Below, piece by piece: positions 7,085 to 16,250 of a stretch of DNA of 64,000 nt. How positions within the stretch are numbered: the stretch's first letter is position 1; each line of letters begins with the position of its first letter. The translations under genes were made by a program, and so were the position numbers. The DNA comes from JASHPR01 sp963833885 (GTDB taxonomy: Bacteria; Actinomycetota; Actinomycetes; Streptosporangiales; Streptosporangiaceae), in the NCBI GenBank assembly GCA_963833885.1, contig CAWHZU010000011.1:1-64000 (forward strand), written 5' to 3'. Under the pieces are notes generated by a model. The model had not been told where the DNA came from. It made no database searches and saw only the letters and a list, made by a program, of their open reading frames with translations.

Positions 7085-8995
7085 TCAGGGCGTGGAGATA
7101 TTGAAGTAGCGGTCGAAGGTGTCGATGACCGAGGCCAGGGACTCGAGGACGGCCAGGTCGCCTTCGGTCTTCAGCGCGTCTTTGGCGATGATGTACTCGG
7201 CCTGGGTGGGCTGCAGCAGCAGGGCGGCCAGGTCGGCCTTGGGCCCGGTGATCGTGAGCTGGACCTCGTCGGCGTGACCGCGGCGCGCGTTGAGAACGCC
7301 GTTGCGGATCCACATCGTCCACTCGTCGCCGGTGTCGTCGAAGGTGACGTTGAGCCGGATGTCGATCGCGGCGGCCTTGTCGCCGATCACGTGCACGGCC
7401 ATGAAGTCGAACAGCAGGTCGATGGGCATGGCCAGGATGGTGTCGAGCGTGTCGGTGTTGAGCTGCCCCAGCTTCGCGATGCCTTCGCGCAGTTCCTTGG
7501 CGGCGGTCAGGAAGATGGCCCGGTATTGCGGGACTTCCTGCTGGTAGCCGAGCTGTTCATAGGCGTCGGCCTGGAGCTTCCTGGCCTCGGTGTCGTCGGG
7601 GTCGGCGAAGACGAGGTGGTGCAGGATCTGCACGGCCCAGCGGTAGTCGGCGGCCTCGATGGCCTTGCGCCCCTCGGCGAGGATCTTCTTGCGCCCGATG
7701 AGGGCGACGTGCCGCGTGGCGTTGTCCGCGGGCAGCAGCGGCAGGATCGTGGCCGGGTCGCCGTCCCAGAACCCGAGTTCCTTGTGGAAGACCGCGCGGA
7801 CGTTGTGGTGCAGGCCCCCGTGGTAGTAGCGGTTGGGCCACTTCTGGCCGATCGCGTCGGGCAGCCGGACGATCTCGGCCGCTTCCAGCGGGGTCAGGCC
7901 CTGGTTGGCCAGGCGCAGGGACTGGTCGTGGATGTACTTGTACATGTCGCGCTGGCCTTCGAGGAAGGCGACCACGTTGTCGTTGCCGAACACCGGCCAG
8001 GTGTGCGGGCCGTAGTGCACCTGGGCCTGGTCGCCCCACCGGACCAGGGTCTCGTCGATGTAGCGGGCGAAGTTGCGGGCGTCACGGGTGCGCGCGCCGC
8101 GGATGGTCTGGATGTTGTGCATCGAGTGATTGGCGTTCTCCGCGCAGGTCAGCGCCTTGATCTGGGGGATCCAGATATGCATTTCCTCGGGCGCCTCGGT
8201 GTCGGGCGCGTACAGGAACTCAAAGTCCCACCCGCCCAGCGTGCGGGTCTCCCCGGTCCTGGTGATCGGGTCGGTCGGGGGAATGTAGCTCAGCCGCATG
8301 TTCTGCGGCAGCTCGTCCACGGTCGTCAGCCCGAGGGTGATCTCGCCGGTGTCGCACCGGGGCAGCAGCAGGCCGAACGTGTACGACATGCGCCGGGACA
8401 TCGCGTTCCCGGTGATGACGTTCTCCCCGATCGCATGCTTGTTGAAGGACTCGATCGTGCCCGGCGCGACGATCGGGACCTTGCCCGAGGTGACGTCGTC
8501 CTCCTCGACCACGCCCTTGACCCCGCCGTAGTGGTCGAAATGGGTGTGCGTGTAGATCACCGCCGCCACCGGCTTCTGGTTCCCCGTGTGGCGCCGGAAC
8601 AGGTCCATCGCGGCCCTGGCCAGGTCGATGCTCACGCCGGTGTCGATGATCACCAGCCCGTCCGGCGCGTCGACGATGGTGACATTGGCGCTCAGCCGCA
8701 CCTGGTACAGGCCTTCGGTGACCATGAAGAGGCCACCGCGCTTGATCAGCTGGGACTGCCGCCACAGGCTCGGGTTCACCGCAGCCGGAGCTGGCGCGTC
8801 ATCGGTGATGTAGTCCAGCTCCGCATGATCACGGATCAGCAGGCCGGTGTCATTGTGCAGTTTGACCGGGAAACCGGCGATGAACCCCCGGCCGACGTCG
8901 GTGAAGTCAGCCAGGTCATCCACCGCATACTGGGCCAAAGCCACCCGGTTGACCTCGGATGTAGCGCTCGAGGCCGGCTTCATCTCGTCCGCCAC
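7085..8995 (-). CDS. MBL-fold alkyl/aryl sulfatase (SdsA1-like)
   Basis: A 636-residue metallo-beta-lactamase-fold hydrolase. The zinc motif THTHFDHYGG (H150, H152, D154, H155) is intact. A CAENANHSMHNIQTIRGA segment supplies the second-metal and sulfate-site residues typical of alkylsulfatases such as SdsA1 and yeast BDS1. A central helical dimerisation domain with TPR-like helices follows, and the last about 120 residues form an SCP2-like sterol-carrier domain (NVTFDDTGDEWTMWIRNGVL). Family members cleave primary or secondary alkyl sulfates to alcohol plus sulfate. No secretion signal is visible, unlike some Gram-negative homologues. It is a single gene with no obvious operon partner. Confidence 0.85.
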   Translation of the reverse strand: MADEMKPASSATSEVNRVALAQYAVDDLADFTDVGRGFIAGFPVKLHNDTGLLIRDHAELDYITDDAPAPAAVNPSLWRQSQLIKRGGLFMVTEGLYQVRLSANVTIVDAPDGLVIIDTGVSIDLARAAMDLFRRHTGNQKPVAAVIYTHTHFDHYGGVKGVVEEDDVTSGKVPIVAPGTIESFNKHAIGENVITGNAMSRRMSYTFGLLLPRCDTGEITLGLTTVDELPQNMRLSYIPPTDPITRTGETRTLGGWDFEFLYAPDTEAPEEMHIWIPQIKALTCAENANHSMHNIQTIRGARTRDARNFARYIDETLVRWGDQAQVHYGPHTWPVFGNDNVVAFLEGQRDMYKYIHDQSLRLANQGLTPLEAAEIVRLPDAIGQKWPNRYYHGGLHHNVRAVFHKELGFWDGDPATILPLLPADNATRHVALIGRKKILAEGRKAIEAADYRWAVQILHHLVFADPDDTEARKLQADAYEQLGYQQEVPQYRAIFLTAAKELREGIAKLGQLNTDTLDTILAMPIDLLFDFMAVHVIGDKAAAIDIRLNVTFDDTGDEWTMWIRNGVLNARRGHADEVQLTITGPKADLAALLLQPTQAEYIIAKDALKTEGDLAVLESLASVIDTFDRYFNISTP

Positions 8996-9089
8996 AGCCG
9001 CCCCCTCAGCCTGTCGCCAGTCGAGCTGTCGCCGCCAAGGTCACACGGCGCCGGCCGTCGGGGCATCCCCCGCCGAGGGTGATCCGGCG

Positions 9090-10271
9090 CTAGCCGCCCA
9101 CGGTGGCCCGCAGGACCGTGCCGGGCCCGGTTGCCACGACCCCGCCGCAGCTGGCCGACAGGTAGCCGGACTGGCCCCTGCGCAGCGCCAGCTCGGCGCC
9201 GCCTGGCGCGCTGAGCAGCACCGTTCCGGCGATGCAGAGCAGGATCTGCGGCAGCGAGTCCGGCAGCTTGACGCCGTCGGTGCCGGGCCGCATGCGGCTG
9301 AGCCTGAAGTCCCCGACCGGTACCGGGTAGGTCTCCTCGTTGCCGTCGGGCTCGGGCCGCAGGATGTGCAGCGGGGCCGGGCGGAAGTCGAGGACCCTCA
9401 GCAGCTCGGGCACGTTCACCCGCTTGCCGGTCAGCCCGGCCCGCAGCACGTTGTCGGAGGAGGCCATGATCTCGGCGGCGAACCCGTGCAGGTAACAGTG
9501 CGGGACGCCGGCCGCCACGAACAGCGCGTCGCCCTCCGCGAGCACGGCGTGGTTCATCAGCAGGGCCACCAGCACCCCGGGGTCGCCGGGATAGGCCTCC
9601 GCAACGCGGGCGTACGCCGCGCAGGCCGCGGCCCAGCGGCCGTCGCCCGCCGTCAGGCGTGCGCAGTTCTCCCGGACGGCCGCGATGACCGCGGCGTGGT
9701 CGGCCCGCGCGGTGAGGATCTCGGTGACCAGCGCCCGCAGCCCGTCTGCTCCCGGCGAGCCGGCCAGCTGCTGCCGGCCGGCCGTCAGCCCCGGCACGGC
9801 GAGATCATCGAGCAGCGCGATGGTGTCCGGCACCGGCCGGAACCCGCAGAGCACCTCGAAGCCGTCGCGCAGCGCGCAGGGCAGCTCGGGCTTGTGATTG
9901 TCGTCCGGGTAGTCGCGCTCGGCCGTGCCGCTGCCGACCTCGGCGGCGTAGGCGGCCTCGGCGTGCCGCTTGTCCGGGTGGACCTGCAGCGACAGGGGCT
10001 TGGCCACGCCGAGGAGCTTGAACAGGAACGGCAGTCGCGGTCCGTATCGCTGCAGCACGACGGGCCCCAGCTGGCCGGCCGGGTCCTCGGCGATCAGCTC
10101 CGGCAGCGGCGTGGCGGTGCCGCCGCGGAGCACCGTGGAGGGATCCGACGGATGCGCGCCCATCCACATTTCCGCCTGAGGCTTGCCGTCCGGCGGGAGC
10201 CCCAGGAAGTCCGGGATGTCGTCGGCAGATCCCCACGCGTAGTCGCGGATGGGATTGTCCAGGCGGTCCAT
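9090..10271 (-). CDS. manA: mannose-6-phosphate isomerase, class I
   Basis: A 393-residue enzyme interconverting fructose-6-phosphate and mannose-6-phosphate, feeding GDP-mannose and glycan synthesis. Visible: the N-terminal NPIRDYAWGS, the zinc-site motif SLQVHPDK, the KPELPCAL motif, and the conserved HCYLHGFAAEIMASSDNVLRAG region. The cupin-like C-terminal domain (QILLCIAGTVLLSAPGGAEL) is complete. Start ATG 10271 gives the family N terminus MDRLDNPIRDYAWG. It is isolated: the next gene upstream is the divergent catabolic cluster. Confidence 0.9.
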   Translation of the reverse strand: MDRLDNPIRDYAWGSADDIPDFLGLPPDGKPQAEMWMGAHPSDPSTVLRGGTATPLPELIAEDPAGQLGPVVLQRYGPRLPFLFKLLGVAKPLSLQVHPDKRHAEAAYAAEVGSGTAERDYPDDNHKPELPCALRDGFEVLCGFRPVPDTIALLDDLAVPGLTAGRQQLAGSPGADGLRALVTEILTARADHAAVIAAVRENCARLTAGDGRWAAACAAYARVAEAYPGDPGVLVALLMNHAVLAEGDALFVAAGVPHCYLHGFAAEIMASSDNVLRAGLTGKRVNVPELLRVLDFRPAPLHILRPEPDGNEETYPVPVGDFRLSRMRPGTDGVKLPDSLPQILLCIAGTVLLSAPGGAELALRRGQSGYLSASCGGVVATGPGTVLRATVGG

Positions 10272-10434
10272 GCGCTGACGTACCTGCTCTCGTTGCCTCA
10301 CACCGGCGTGCTCACCGCCGCGCACCGCAACGAAGACTAGCGCCGCGACGAGGATAGCGTCCCCCACCTGGAACGTGGCGCCGCCGTCGATCCGGCGAAC
10401 GGCGTTGCGTGATGTGTGCCCCGCGCCGGTCTAT

Positions 10435-10453
10435 ATGGTCAATTGACATGACC
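10435..10453. promoter_or_regulatory. candidate operator/promoter of the ligase-dioxygenase cluster
   Basis: An AT-rich patch about 100 bp before the GTG at 10549 contains GGTCA (10437-10441) and its reverse complement TGACC (10449-10453), around an inner palindrome GTCAATTGAC (10438-10447). FadR/FCD-type GntR regulators usually bind short dyads with GGT...ACC ends, and a (broken) regulator of that class lies in the cluster. The assignment is inference from position and symmetry. Confidence 0.4.
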
Positions 10454-10548
10454 TTTTTACCATGTTACGGTCCCGATACTTCAAGGGCTCTCGAAACATC
10501 TCTGACTTGGCCAAACGGGCGCAGAACGAAGCGGAAGGAGCGGCGACG

Positions 10549-12021
10549 GTGACAGCTGGGCGGGAAGGCAGCCGATCGGCTGCCGGCGGGTTCATTGAGC
10601 GGCACGGGCTGTGGACCGACGCGCAGTACGAGGCGGCGGATCAGATACGGCAGACGCTCGACGAAGGTGACATCCGGCAGATCCGCATCGGCTGGGGGGA
10701 CCAGCACGGCATCATGCGGGGCAAGTCTCTGACCGTCCCCGAATTCCTGCGCAGCTTGGCGGATGGAAAAGACTTCCAGCTGGTCACGACCATCTTCGAC
10801 ACCACCAACCACCCGATCGTTTCGCCGTTCGCGGCAGGTAACTTCCCCGGCGTGCCGGAGCTGACCGGGCTGCCCGACGGCATCCTGGTTCCCGACCCGA
10901 CGACCTTCCGGCGGCTTCCCTGGGTCGACGGCGCCGCTTCGGTGCTGTCCGACGCCTACTTCCAGAACGGCAAGCCGGTGCCGTTCTCGACTCGCGGCCT
11001 GCTGCGCGGGCAGCTCGATGAACTGGCCGCCGAGGGCTTCGAATTCGTCGTGGGACTCGAGATCGAGCTCTACATCATGCGGCTCCTCGACCCCATGCTG
11101 AAGCCGGAGGACTGCGGCTGGCCGCCAACGCCGCCGAAGGTGGAGGGCCTCTCGCACGGCTTCCAGTACCTGACCGAAAGCCGCACGGACGAGACGCATG
11201 AGCTGCTGGAGGCGCTTTCGCAGCAGCTGATCGACCTTGGCCTGCCGCTGGCTACCGTCGAGGACGAATGGGGACCGGGCCAGGTCGAGTTCACGTTCGA
11301 GCCGCAAGAGGCGATGGCGGCGGCCGACAGCGCGCTGCTGCTGCGGACGGCCGTCAAGCAGATCTGCCGGCGCCTTGGCTACCACGCCACCTTCATGGCA
11401 CGTCCCGCGTTCCCCGAGTTCTTCCCGAGCGGATGGCACCTGCACCAGTCGCTGCGCGAGCCCGGGACGTCCGGGAACGCGTTCGCGGACCTCGACGGGG
11501 CGCAGAACCTCTCCAAGACGGGCATGATGTGGCTGGCCGGACTTCTGGAGCACGCCGTCCCGGCGTCGCTGTTCACCACCCCCACGCTCACCGGCTACAA
11601 GCGGTACCGGCCGGACTCGTTCGCTCCCGACCGCGTCGCCTGGGGGATCGAGAGCCGGGGGGCGATGCTGCGGGTGATTGGCGAGCCAGGATCGCCGGCC
11701 TCGCACATTGAGAACCGGGTCGGCGACTCGGCAGCCAACCCCTACCTGTACATCGCATCCCAGGTCGCGTGCGGCCTCGACGGGCTGCGGCGAGGGCTCG
11801 AACCGCCCGCCCCTTCGCTGGAGCCGTATGCGGCGTCGGCGACGCCGCTGCCGCGCAGCCTGATGGACGCGGTGACCGAGCTGCGCCAGGACAAGTTCTT
11901 CCGCGAGGCTTTCAGCGACGTCTTCGTCGACTACCTGCTGCGCATCAAAGACTTCGAGATCGGCCGGTTCCTCCAGCATGTGACGGACTGGGAGCACCAG
12001 GAATATTTCGAGATGTACTGA
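10549..12021 (+). CDS. glutamine-synthetase-family ligase (gamma-glutamyl-amine synthetase-like)
   Basis: A 490-residue member of the GSI fold, not a housekeeping GlnA. Catalytic landmarks are present: the ExE pair in VVGLEIELYI, EDEWGPGQVEF (glutamate/metal site), GWHLHQSL (usual GMHVHQSL) and the C-terminal IENRVGDSAANPYLYIA. The N-terminal QIRIGWGDQHGIMRGKS and the changed glutamate loop (TGYKRYRPDSFAPDR) are like ligases that gamma-glutamylate amines, for example polyamine, ethanolamine or aniline ligases. GTG 10549 is chosen because GGAAGGAG lies seven bases upstream; the frame is also open to 10462. It is the first gene of a cluster with a nitrilase-family hydrolase and a ring-hydroxylating dioxygenase, the context of gamma-glutamylanilide synthetases (TdnQ/AtdA1). 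The actual amine is unknown. Confidence 0.8.
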   Translation: MTAGREGSRSAAGGFIERHGLWTDAQYEAADQIRQTLDEGDIRQIRIGWGDQHGIMRGKSLTVPEFLRSLADGKDFQLVTTIFDTTNHPIVSPFAAGNFPGVPELTGLPDGILVPDPTTFRRLPWVDGAASVLSDAYFQNGKPVPFSTRGLLRGQLDELAAEGFEFVVGLEIELYIMRLLDPMLKPEDCGWPPTPPKVEGLSHGFQYLTESRTDETHELLEALSQQLIDLGLPLATVEDEWGPGQVEFTFEPQEAMAAADSALLLRTAVKQICRRLGYHATFMARPAFPEFFPSGWHLHQSLREPGTSGNAFADLDGAQNLSKTGMMWLAGLLEHAVPASLFTTPTLTGYKRYRPDSFAPDRVAWGIESRGAMLRVIGEPGSPASHIENRVGDSAANPYLYIASQVACGLDGLRRGLEPPAPSLEPYAASATPLPRSLMDAVTELRQDKFFREAFSDVFVDYLLRIKDFEIGRFLQHVTDWEHQEYFEMY

Positions 12022-12067
12022 GCAAAGTGCATCCCTGCCAGCACGGGCATGAGACACAGAGGTGCCG

Positions 12068-13012
12068 ATGAAGGTCGCAGTCGTCCAATCCAGGCCCGTC
12101 TGGCTCGATAAGAAAGCCACGACGGCCAAGGTAATAAAGCTCCTCGAGGAGTGCGGCAGGCGCGGCGCCGACGTCGCGGTGTTCCCGGAAACGTTTCTGG
12201 CCGGGTACCCATTCTGGGTCTGCCGGACGAACGGCGCCGCGTTCAACGATCCTGCCCAGAAGCATGCGTACGCGCTGTACGTCGAGGCGGCCGTGGAGGC
12301 CGACGGCCCGGAGCTCCAGCTCATTCGCGAAGCAGCGGGGGACCTGGGCATCTTCGTCTTCCTCGGCATAACCGAGCGGGGTGACGGCGGTGCCTCCGGC
12401 ACCGTGTACTGCTCGATGGCCGCCATCGATCCCGGCCAGGGCATCGTGGGCGTGCATCGCAAGCTGGCGCCGACCCACGACGAGAAACTGGTGTGGGGCC
12501 GGGGCGACGGTTACGGCCTGCGGACATACAGCTACCGCGGCCTGAGGCTCGGCGGCCTCATCTGCTGGGAGAACTGGATGCCGCAGGCCCGGTTCGCGCT
12601 GTACGCCCAGGGCGTCGATCTCTACGTATCGGTGTGGCCGGGCTGGTCGGGCCTCACCCGCGACATCACCAGGTTCATCGCGCAGGAGGGCCGGACGTAC
12701 GCCGTCGCGGCGAGCGGCCTGCTTTCGCTCGACGACGCACCCGCGGACTTCCCGATGCTCGACGAGATCAAGGCCCAGTATCCCAACGAGCTCTTCGACG
12801 GCGGCTCGGGCATCGTCGGCCCCGACGGCAACTGGATTGCCGGACCCGTCATCGGCAGCGAGGAAGTGCTGGTCGCCGACATTGACCCGCACGTCGTTGC
12901 CGAAGAACGGCTGATGTTCGATGTCGCCGGACACTACTCGCGTCCCGACGTCTTCGAGTCGCGCGTGCACCGTACGCGGCAGCGAGCGGCCATATTTGAT
13001 ACTGAAAGCTAA
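12068..13012 (+). CDS. nitrilase-superfamily hydrolase
   Basis: A 314-residue carbon-nitrogen hydrolase with the full catalytic set: E41 in FPETFLAGYPFW, K132 in HRKLAPTHDEKLVWGRGDG, and C166 in LICWENWMP. The HRKLxPTHxEKxVWGxGDG and CWENxMP forms are those of true nitrilases rather than of general amidases, so the substrate is probably a nitrile, though an amide is possible. ATG 12068 has AGAGGTG just upstream; a GTG two codons earlier is an alternative. It lies 46 bp after the ligase gene and is probably in the same operon. In aniline operons this place holds a glutamine-amidotransferase-like protein (TdnT/AtdA2). The nitrilase may fill a similar role or feed an amine made from a nitrile. 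Confidence 0.85.
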   Translation: MKVAVVQSRPVWLDKKATTAKVIKLLEECGRRGADVAVFPETFLAGYPFWVCRTNGAAFNDPAQKHAYALYVEAAVEADGPELQLIREAAGDLGIFVFLGITERGDGGASGTVYCSMAAIDPGQGIVGVHRKLAPTHDEKLVWGRGDGYGLRTYSYRGLRLGGLICWENWMPQARFALYAQGVDLYVSVWPGWSGLTRDITRFIAQEGRTYAVAASGLLSLDDAPADFPMLDEIKAQYPNELFDGGSGIVGPDGNWIAGPVIGSEEVLVADIDPHVVAEERLMFDVAGHYSRPDVFESRVHRTRQRAAIFDTES

Positions 13013-13108
13013 CGGAGCCAGCAAAGCGCCAGATGGTGAGGTCAGGCACACATTTCCGACTCCAGCGTTGACCGCGTACTGCAGAGCCTGGAGCTGCGTC
13101 CGCTGAAG

Positions 13109-13895
13109 GTGGCCAATGCCTTTGAAGAGGCACTTGCGCAGATCCTGCAGCTGATCAAGCTCGGCATCGTGCTGCCCGGCCAGCGGCTGCTGCCAGAACG
13201 GGAGCTTGCCGAGAGGCTCGGCATCAGCAGGCCAACGGTTCGTGAGGCCATCCGCTCGCTGACCCAGCTCGGGTACCTCGAAATCCGCAGGGGGCGCAAC
13301 GGCGGCGCCTACGTCAGGGAAGTGTCGGCAGATCCGTCGTCAGCGAGCGTCCGCCGGGCAGCCGCGGCGCTCGGCCCCGAACTTGACGAGACGTTCGATC
13401 TCCGGATGGTGCTGGAACCCGGGGCCGCGATGCTGGCGGCGGACCGGGCCACCGAGGCCGATAAGGACCTGCTCGACGACGCGTTGCGGACGCTCGCCAC
13501 GGCACCGCGGCTGACGTACCCGCCGAGCGAGCGGCCGGTGCGAGACGGCCCGCCCGTCGCCGCGGTCCCCGTTCCCGAAGCCCCCGTTCCGAAGTCAGGT
13601 CAGGGACCAGGCCAGCGCCGTGCTCAGCTACCGGCTCGCTGACCAGCGGCTGCACCTGCTGATCGCGGAGATAGCGCGCGCCCCGGCGGTCGCGAAACTG
13701 ATCGTCGAAGTGAACGTGCGCCTGGTGGACCTGGTCCGGCAGACCCCGCAGATGGAGGCGGCTCTGCGCCACTCCGATGACCAGCACGACCGAATCGTCG
13801 CGGCCATCAAGCGGGGCGACCGCGACGCCGCGCGGGCGATCACCGAGGAGCACGTCGCATCGACCGCCACCTACGTCCGGGGATTTCTCGAGTAA
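13109..13895 (+). pseudogene. GntR/FCD-family regulator, frameshifted
   Basis: The first part, from GTG 13109, encodes a winged helix (LGIVLPGQRLLPERELAERL, then GISRPTVREAIRSLTQLGYL) and the start of an FCD ligand domain (FDLRMVLEPGAAMLAADRA). After LATAPRLTY near 13520 the frame becomes Pro/Arg-rich non-protein sequence and stops at 13642. The rest of the FCD domain (SYRLADQRLHLLIAEIARAP to VASTATYVRGFLE) resumes in another frame at about 13623 and ends at 13895. Roughly 100 bp between the parts look scrambled, so this is more than one missing base. Upstream codons read plausibly to an ATT at 13052. FCD regulators usually repress catabolic operons and are released by a metabolite; loss could leave this cluster constitutive. 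Confidence 0.7.
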
Positions 13896-14107
13896 GCCGG
13901 GACCCGGCACCGGCGTACCCGGCAGCAGCAAGCTGCACCGGCGGACGGCTGAGGACGTCAAGCGCGGGCCCCGGCGACCGGGCGACAGCCTTTGTCGCGG
14001 TGCAACCGGAGCATTGCAGAAGCAATTTCTGTAAGACAGAATCACTCCAGGCGCTCGAGGATCGCCTCTGATCAGCGGCGATTCGTTGTCACCGGAGGAC
14101 TAACGCA

Positions 14108-15448
14108 GTGCTGGACCTGACCGCCATCGTGGCCGACGTGCGGCGCGGCATGATCCCCGCTCACATCTACAACGACCCGGAGATCTTCGCCCTGGAGCGC
14201 GACCGGCTGTTCGCGCGCTCCTGGATCTTCGTGGCGCACGAGTCGGAGATCCCCCAGCCCGGCGACTATGTGGTGCGGCGGGTGCTCGCCGACTCGTTCA
14301 TCGTGGTGAGGGACGAGCACTTCGCCGTGCGGGTGATGTTCAACATGTGCCTGCACCGCGGCATGCAGGTGTGCCGGGCGGAGCTGGGGAACGCATCGCA
14401 CTTCCGGTGTCCCTATCATGCGTGGACCTACCGCAACGACGGGCGCCTGGCCGGGCTGCCGTTCCATGACGAGGCCTACGGTGGCGAGGACGGCTTCGCC
14501 CGCCGCGGGCAGGCGCTGCTGCCCGCCCCGGCCATGGACCGCTACAACGGGCTGATCTTCGTCAGCCTCGACCCAAAGGCGCCGCCGCTGCGGGACTGGC
14601 TCGGGGACTTCGCGTTCTACCTGGACCTCTACACCCGCCAGAGCCAGGCCCAAGTGGAACTGCGGGGCCCGCAGCGGTGGCGGGTGCGGGCGAACTGGAA
14701 GATCGGCGCGGAGAACTTCGCCGGGGACAGTTATCACACGCCGCATACCCACGCGAGCGTCGTCGACATCGGGCTTTTCCGCGAACCGCGGGCCAGCAAG
14801 CGCAAAGAGGGCGCGCTCTACATGGCGGGCCCGGGCGCCGGAACCACCTACAAGCTGCCGCCGGGCGGGTCCTTCGGCGGGCAGCTGCGCTACGTCGGCT
14901 ACCCGGACGAGATGATCCCGGCGATGGAGTCGTCGTGGTCGCCCGGTCAGCGCGCTCTCGTGGAAGACAGCGGCTTCATGGTGTCGGCCGCCACCCTGTT
15001 TCCCAATCTGAGCTTCGTCCACAACTGGCCGCAGGTCGACGAGAACGGCACCGTCGCGCCGTTCATCTCGATCCGGCAGTGGCAGCCGGTGTCGGAACGG
15101 GAGACCGAGGTGCTCTCCTGGTTCGCGGTCGACGCGAGCGCGCCCGAGTGGTTCAAGCAGCGTTCTTACCGGGCGTACCTGATGTGCTTCGGCAGTTCCG
15201 GCATGTTCGAGCAGGACGACGTGGAGAACTGGGTGTCGATCACGGACATGGCCGCCGGCTCGATGGCCAGGCGGCTCCTGCTGAACAGCCGCATGGGCCT
15301 GACCTCAGCTGACAGGCCGATCAAACCGGCACTGGCCGGCTTCTCCGGGCCCGGCACGGCGTACCAGGGATTCGGTGAGTTCAACCAGCGGCACTGGCTG
15401 GGCATGTGGAGCGATCACCTGGCCGGCGCCGCCGACGGTGCCCGGTGA
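14108..15448 (+). CDS. ring-hydroxylating oxygenase, large (alpha) subunit
   Basis: A 446-residue Rieske non-heme iron oxygenase subunit. The [2Fe-2S] ligands are C81 and H83 (CLHRG) and C101 and H104 (CPYHAW). The mononuclear iron motif is D207, H210, H213 in GDSYHTPHTH. It is the catalytic subunit of a two-component alpha/beta dioxygenase that adds O2 to an aromatic ring. GTG 14108 is preceded by GGAGG. It overlaps the beta-subunit gene by four bases (GTGA). The substrate is not readable from sequence; the neighbouring ligase suggests an aromatic amine, while the downstream dehydrogenase suggests a cis-diol product. No ferredoxin or reductase gene is in the cluster, so electrons must come from proteins encoded elsewhere. 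Confidence 0.9.
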   Translation: MLDLTAIVADVRRGMIPAHIYNDPEIFALERDRLFARSWIFVAHESEIPQPGDYVVRRVLADSFIVVRDEHFAVRVMFNMCLHRGMQVCRAELGNASHFRCPYHAWTYRNDGRLAGLPFHDEAYGGEDGFARRGQALLPAPAMDRYNGLIFVSLDPKAPPLRDWLGDFAFYLDLYTRQSQAQVELRGPQRWRVRANWKIGAENFAGDSYHTPHTHASVVDIGLFREPRASKRKEGALYMAGPGAGTTYKLPPGGSFGGQLRYVGYPDEMIPAMESSWSPGQRALVEDSGFMVSAATLFPNLSFVHNWPQVDENGTVAPFISIRQWQPVSERETEVLSWFAVDASAPEWFKQRSYRAYLMCFGSSGMFEQDDVENWVSITDMAAGSMARRLLLNSRMGLTSADRPIKPALAGFSGPGTAYQGFGEFNQRHWLGMWSDHLAGAADGAR

Positions 15449-15966
15449 CCGGCGAGCGGCCGCTGCCGTACAGCGACCCCGAGCACCAGGCCGCCCACCA
15501 GTTCCTGGTGGAGGAGGCCGCCCTGCTCGATGCCGCGGACTACGCGGCCTGGCTGAACCTGCTGTGCGAGGACATCCGGTATGTCATGCCGGTGCGGGTG
15601 ACGACCGCCCGCGGCGCCGGCTTCGACGCGCTCGCCGACATGGGCCACTTCGACGAGAACCTCTACGCGCTGCGCAAGCGCGTGCAGCGGCTGGCCACCG
15701 ATCACGCCTGGACGGAGGACCCGCCGTCGCGCACCCGCCATTTCGTCTCCAACGTCCGCACGTTCGCCGGCGGCGGAGCCGACCTCAGGGTCGAGTCGTC
15801 GCTGCTGCTCTTCCGCAGCCGGGGTGATACCCGGCCGCCGGACCTGCTGTCCGCGGGCCGGACCGACATCCTGCGCCGGGCTGACGACGGCTACCGCCTC
15901 GCCCGGCGCGAGATCATCGTGGACGAATCGGTGCTCCGCACCCAGAACCTGGCGGTGTTCCTGTGA
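15445..15966 (+). CDS. ring-hydroxylating oxygenase, small (beta) subunit
   Basis: A 173-residue protein of the cystatin/NTF2-like fold used by dioxygenase beta subunits. Typical segments are HQFLVEEAALLDAADYAAWL, LCEDIRYVMPVRVT, FDENLYALRKRVQRL, SRTRHFVSNVRT and the C-terminal ARREIIVDESVLRTQNLAVFL. It packs with alpha to form the alpha3beta3 hexamer and has no cofactor. Start GTG 15445 overlaps the alpha stop (GTGA), and its own stop overlaps the next start in the same way, so translation is coupled. Confidence 0.88.
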   Translation: MTGERPLPYSDPEHQAAHQFLVEEAALLDAADYAAWLNLLCEDIRYVMPVRVTTARGAGFDALADMGHFDENLYALRKRVQRLATDHAWTEDPPSRTRHFVSNVRTFAGGGADLRVESSLLLFRSRGDTRPPDLLSAGRTDILRRADDGYRLARREIIVDESVLRTQNLAVFL

Positions 15967-16250
15967 CCGAGAACTCGGCAGCAAGCCCGGGCGATCCGGT
16001 TATCAAGATCGCGAACGAGTTCACCGAGGTCGAGGTCGACCGGGTGCGCACCCGCAACGGGGTGCGCCTGCGCATCTTCGTGCCGAGCTCGGGCCGCCAG
16101 ATCCTGTTGTGCCCGCTGGAACTCGAGGCGCTGACCTGGCAGGACCACGAGCTGTTCAGCCACCTGCTGGCCACGCCGGGCGACCCCGCGGAAGCCCCGG
16201 GCGGCACGCACGGTGGCGCTGCGGGCACCGAACCCGAGGCAGCGGGCTGA
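15963..16250 (+). CDS. small conserved protein of dioxygenase operons
   Basis: A 95-residue soluble protein. The first 65 residues are orderly (IKIANEFTEVEVDRVRTRNG, then RLRIFVPSSGRQI and CPLELEALTWQDHELFSHLL) and the tail is Gly/Ala/Pro-rich. Comparable short proteins sit next to ring-hydroxylating dioxygenase genes in actinomycetes and are sometimes loosely labelled dihydrodiol dehydrogenase, although too short to be one. The role is unknown; assembly or regulation of the oxygenase is possible. It overlaps the beta gene (GTGA) and the following SDR gene (TGATG), which places it firmly in the operon. Confidence 0.65.
   Translation: MTENSAASPGDPVIKIANEFTEVEVDRVRTRNGVRLRIFVPSSGRQILLCPLELEALTWQDHELFSHLLATPGDPAEAPGGTHGGAAGTEPEAAG

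Noticed and set aside
8847..10340. Long plus-strand open frame across alkylsulfatase and manA
   Set aside because: It is antisense to two genes with clear catalytic motifs and has no recognisable domain; long antisense frames are common at this GC content.
10465..12462. 665-codon minus-strand frame
   Set aside because: Antisense to the GS-like ligase and nitrilase genes; composition is Arg/Gln/His-rich noise.
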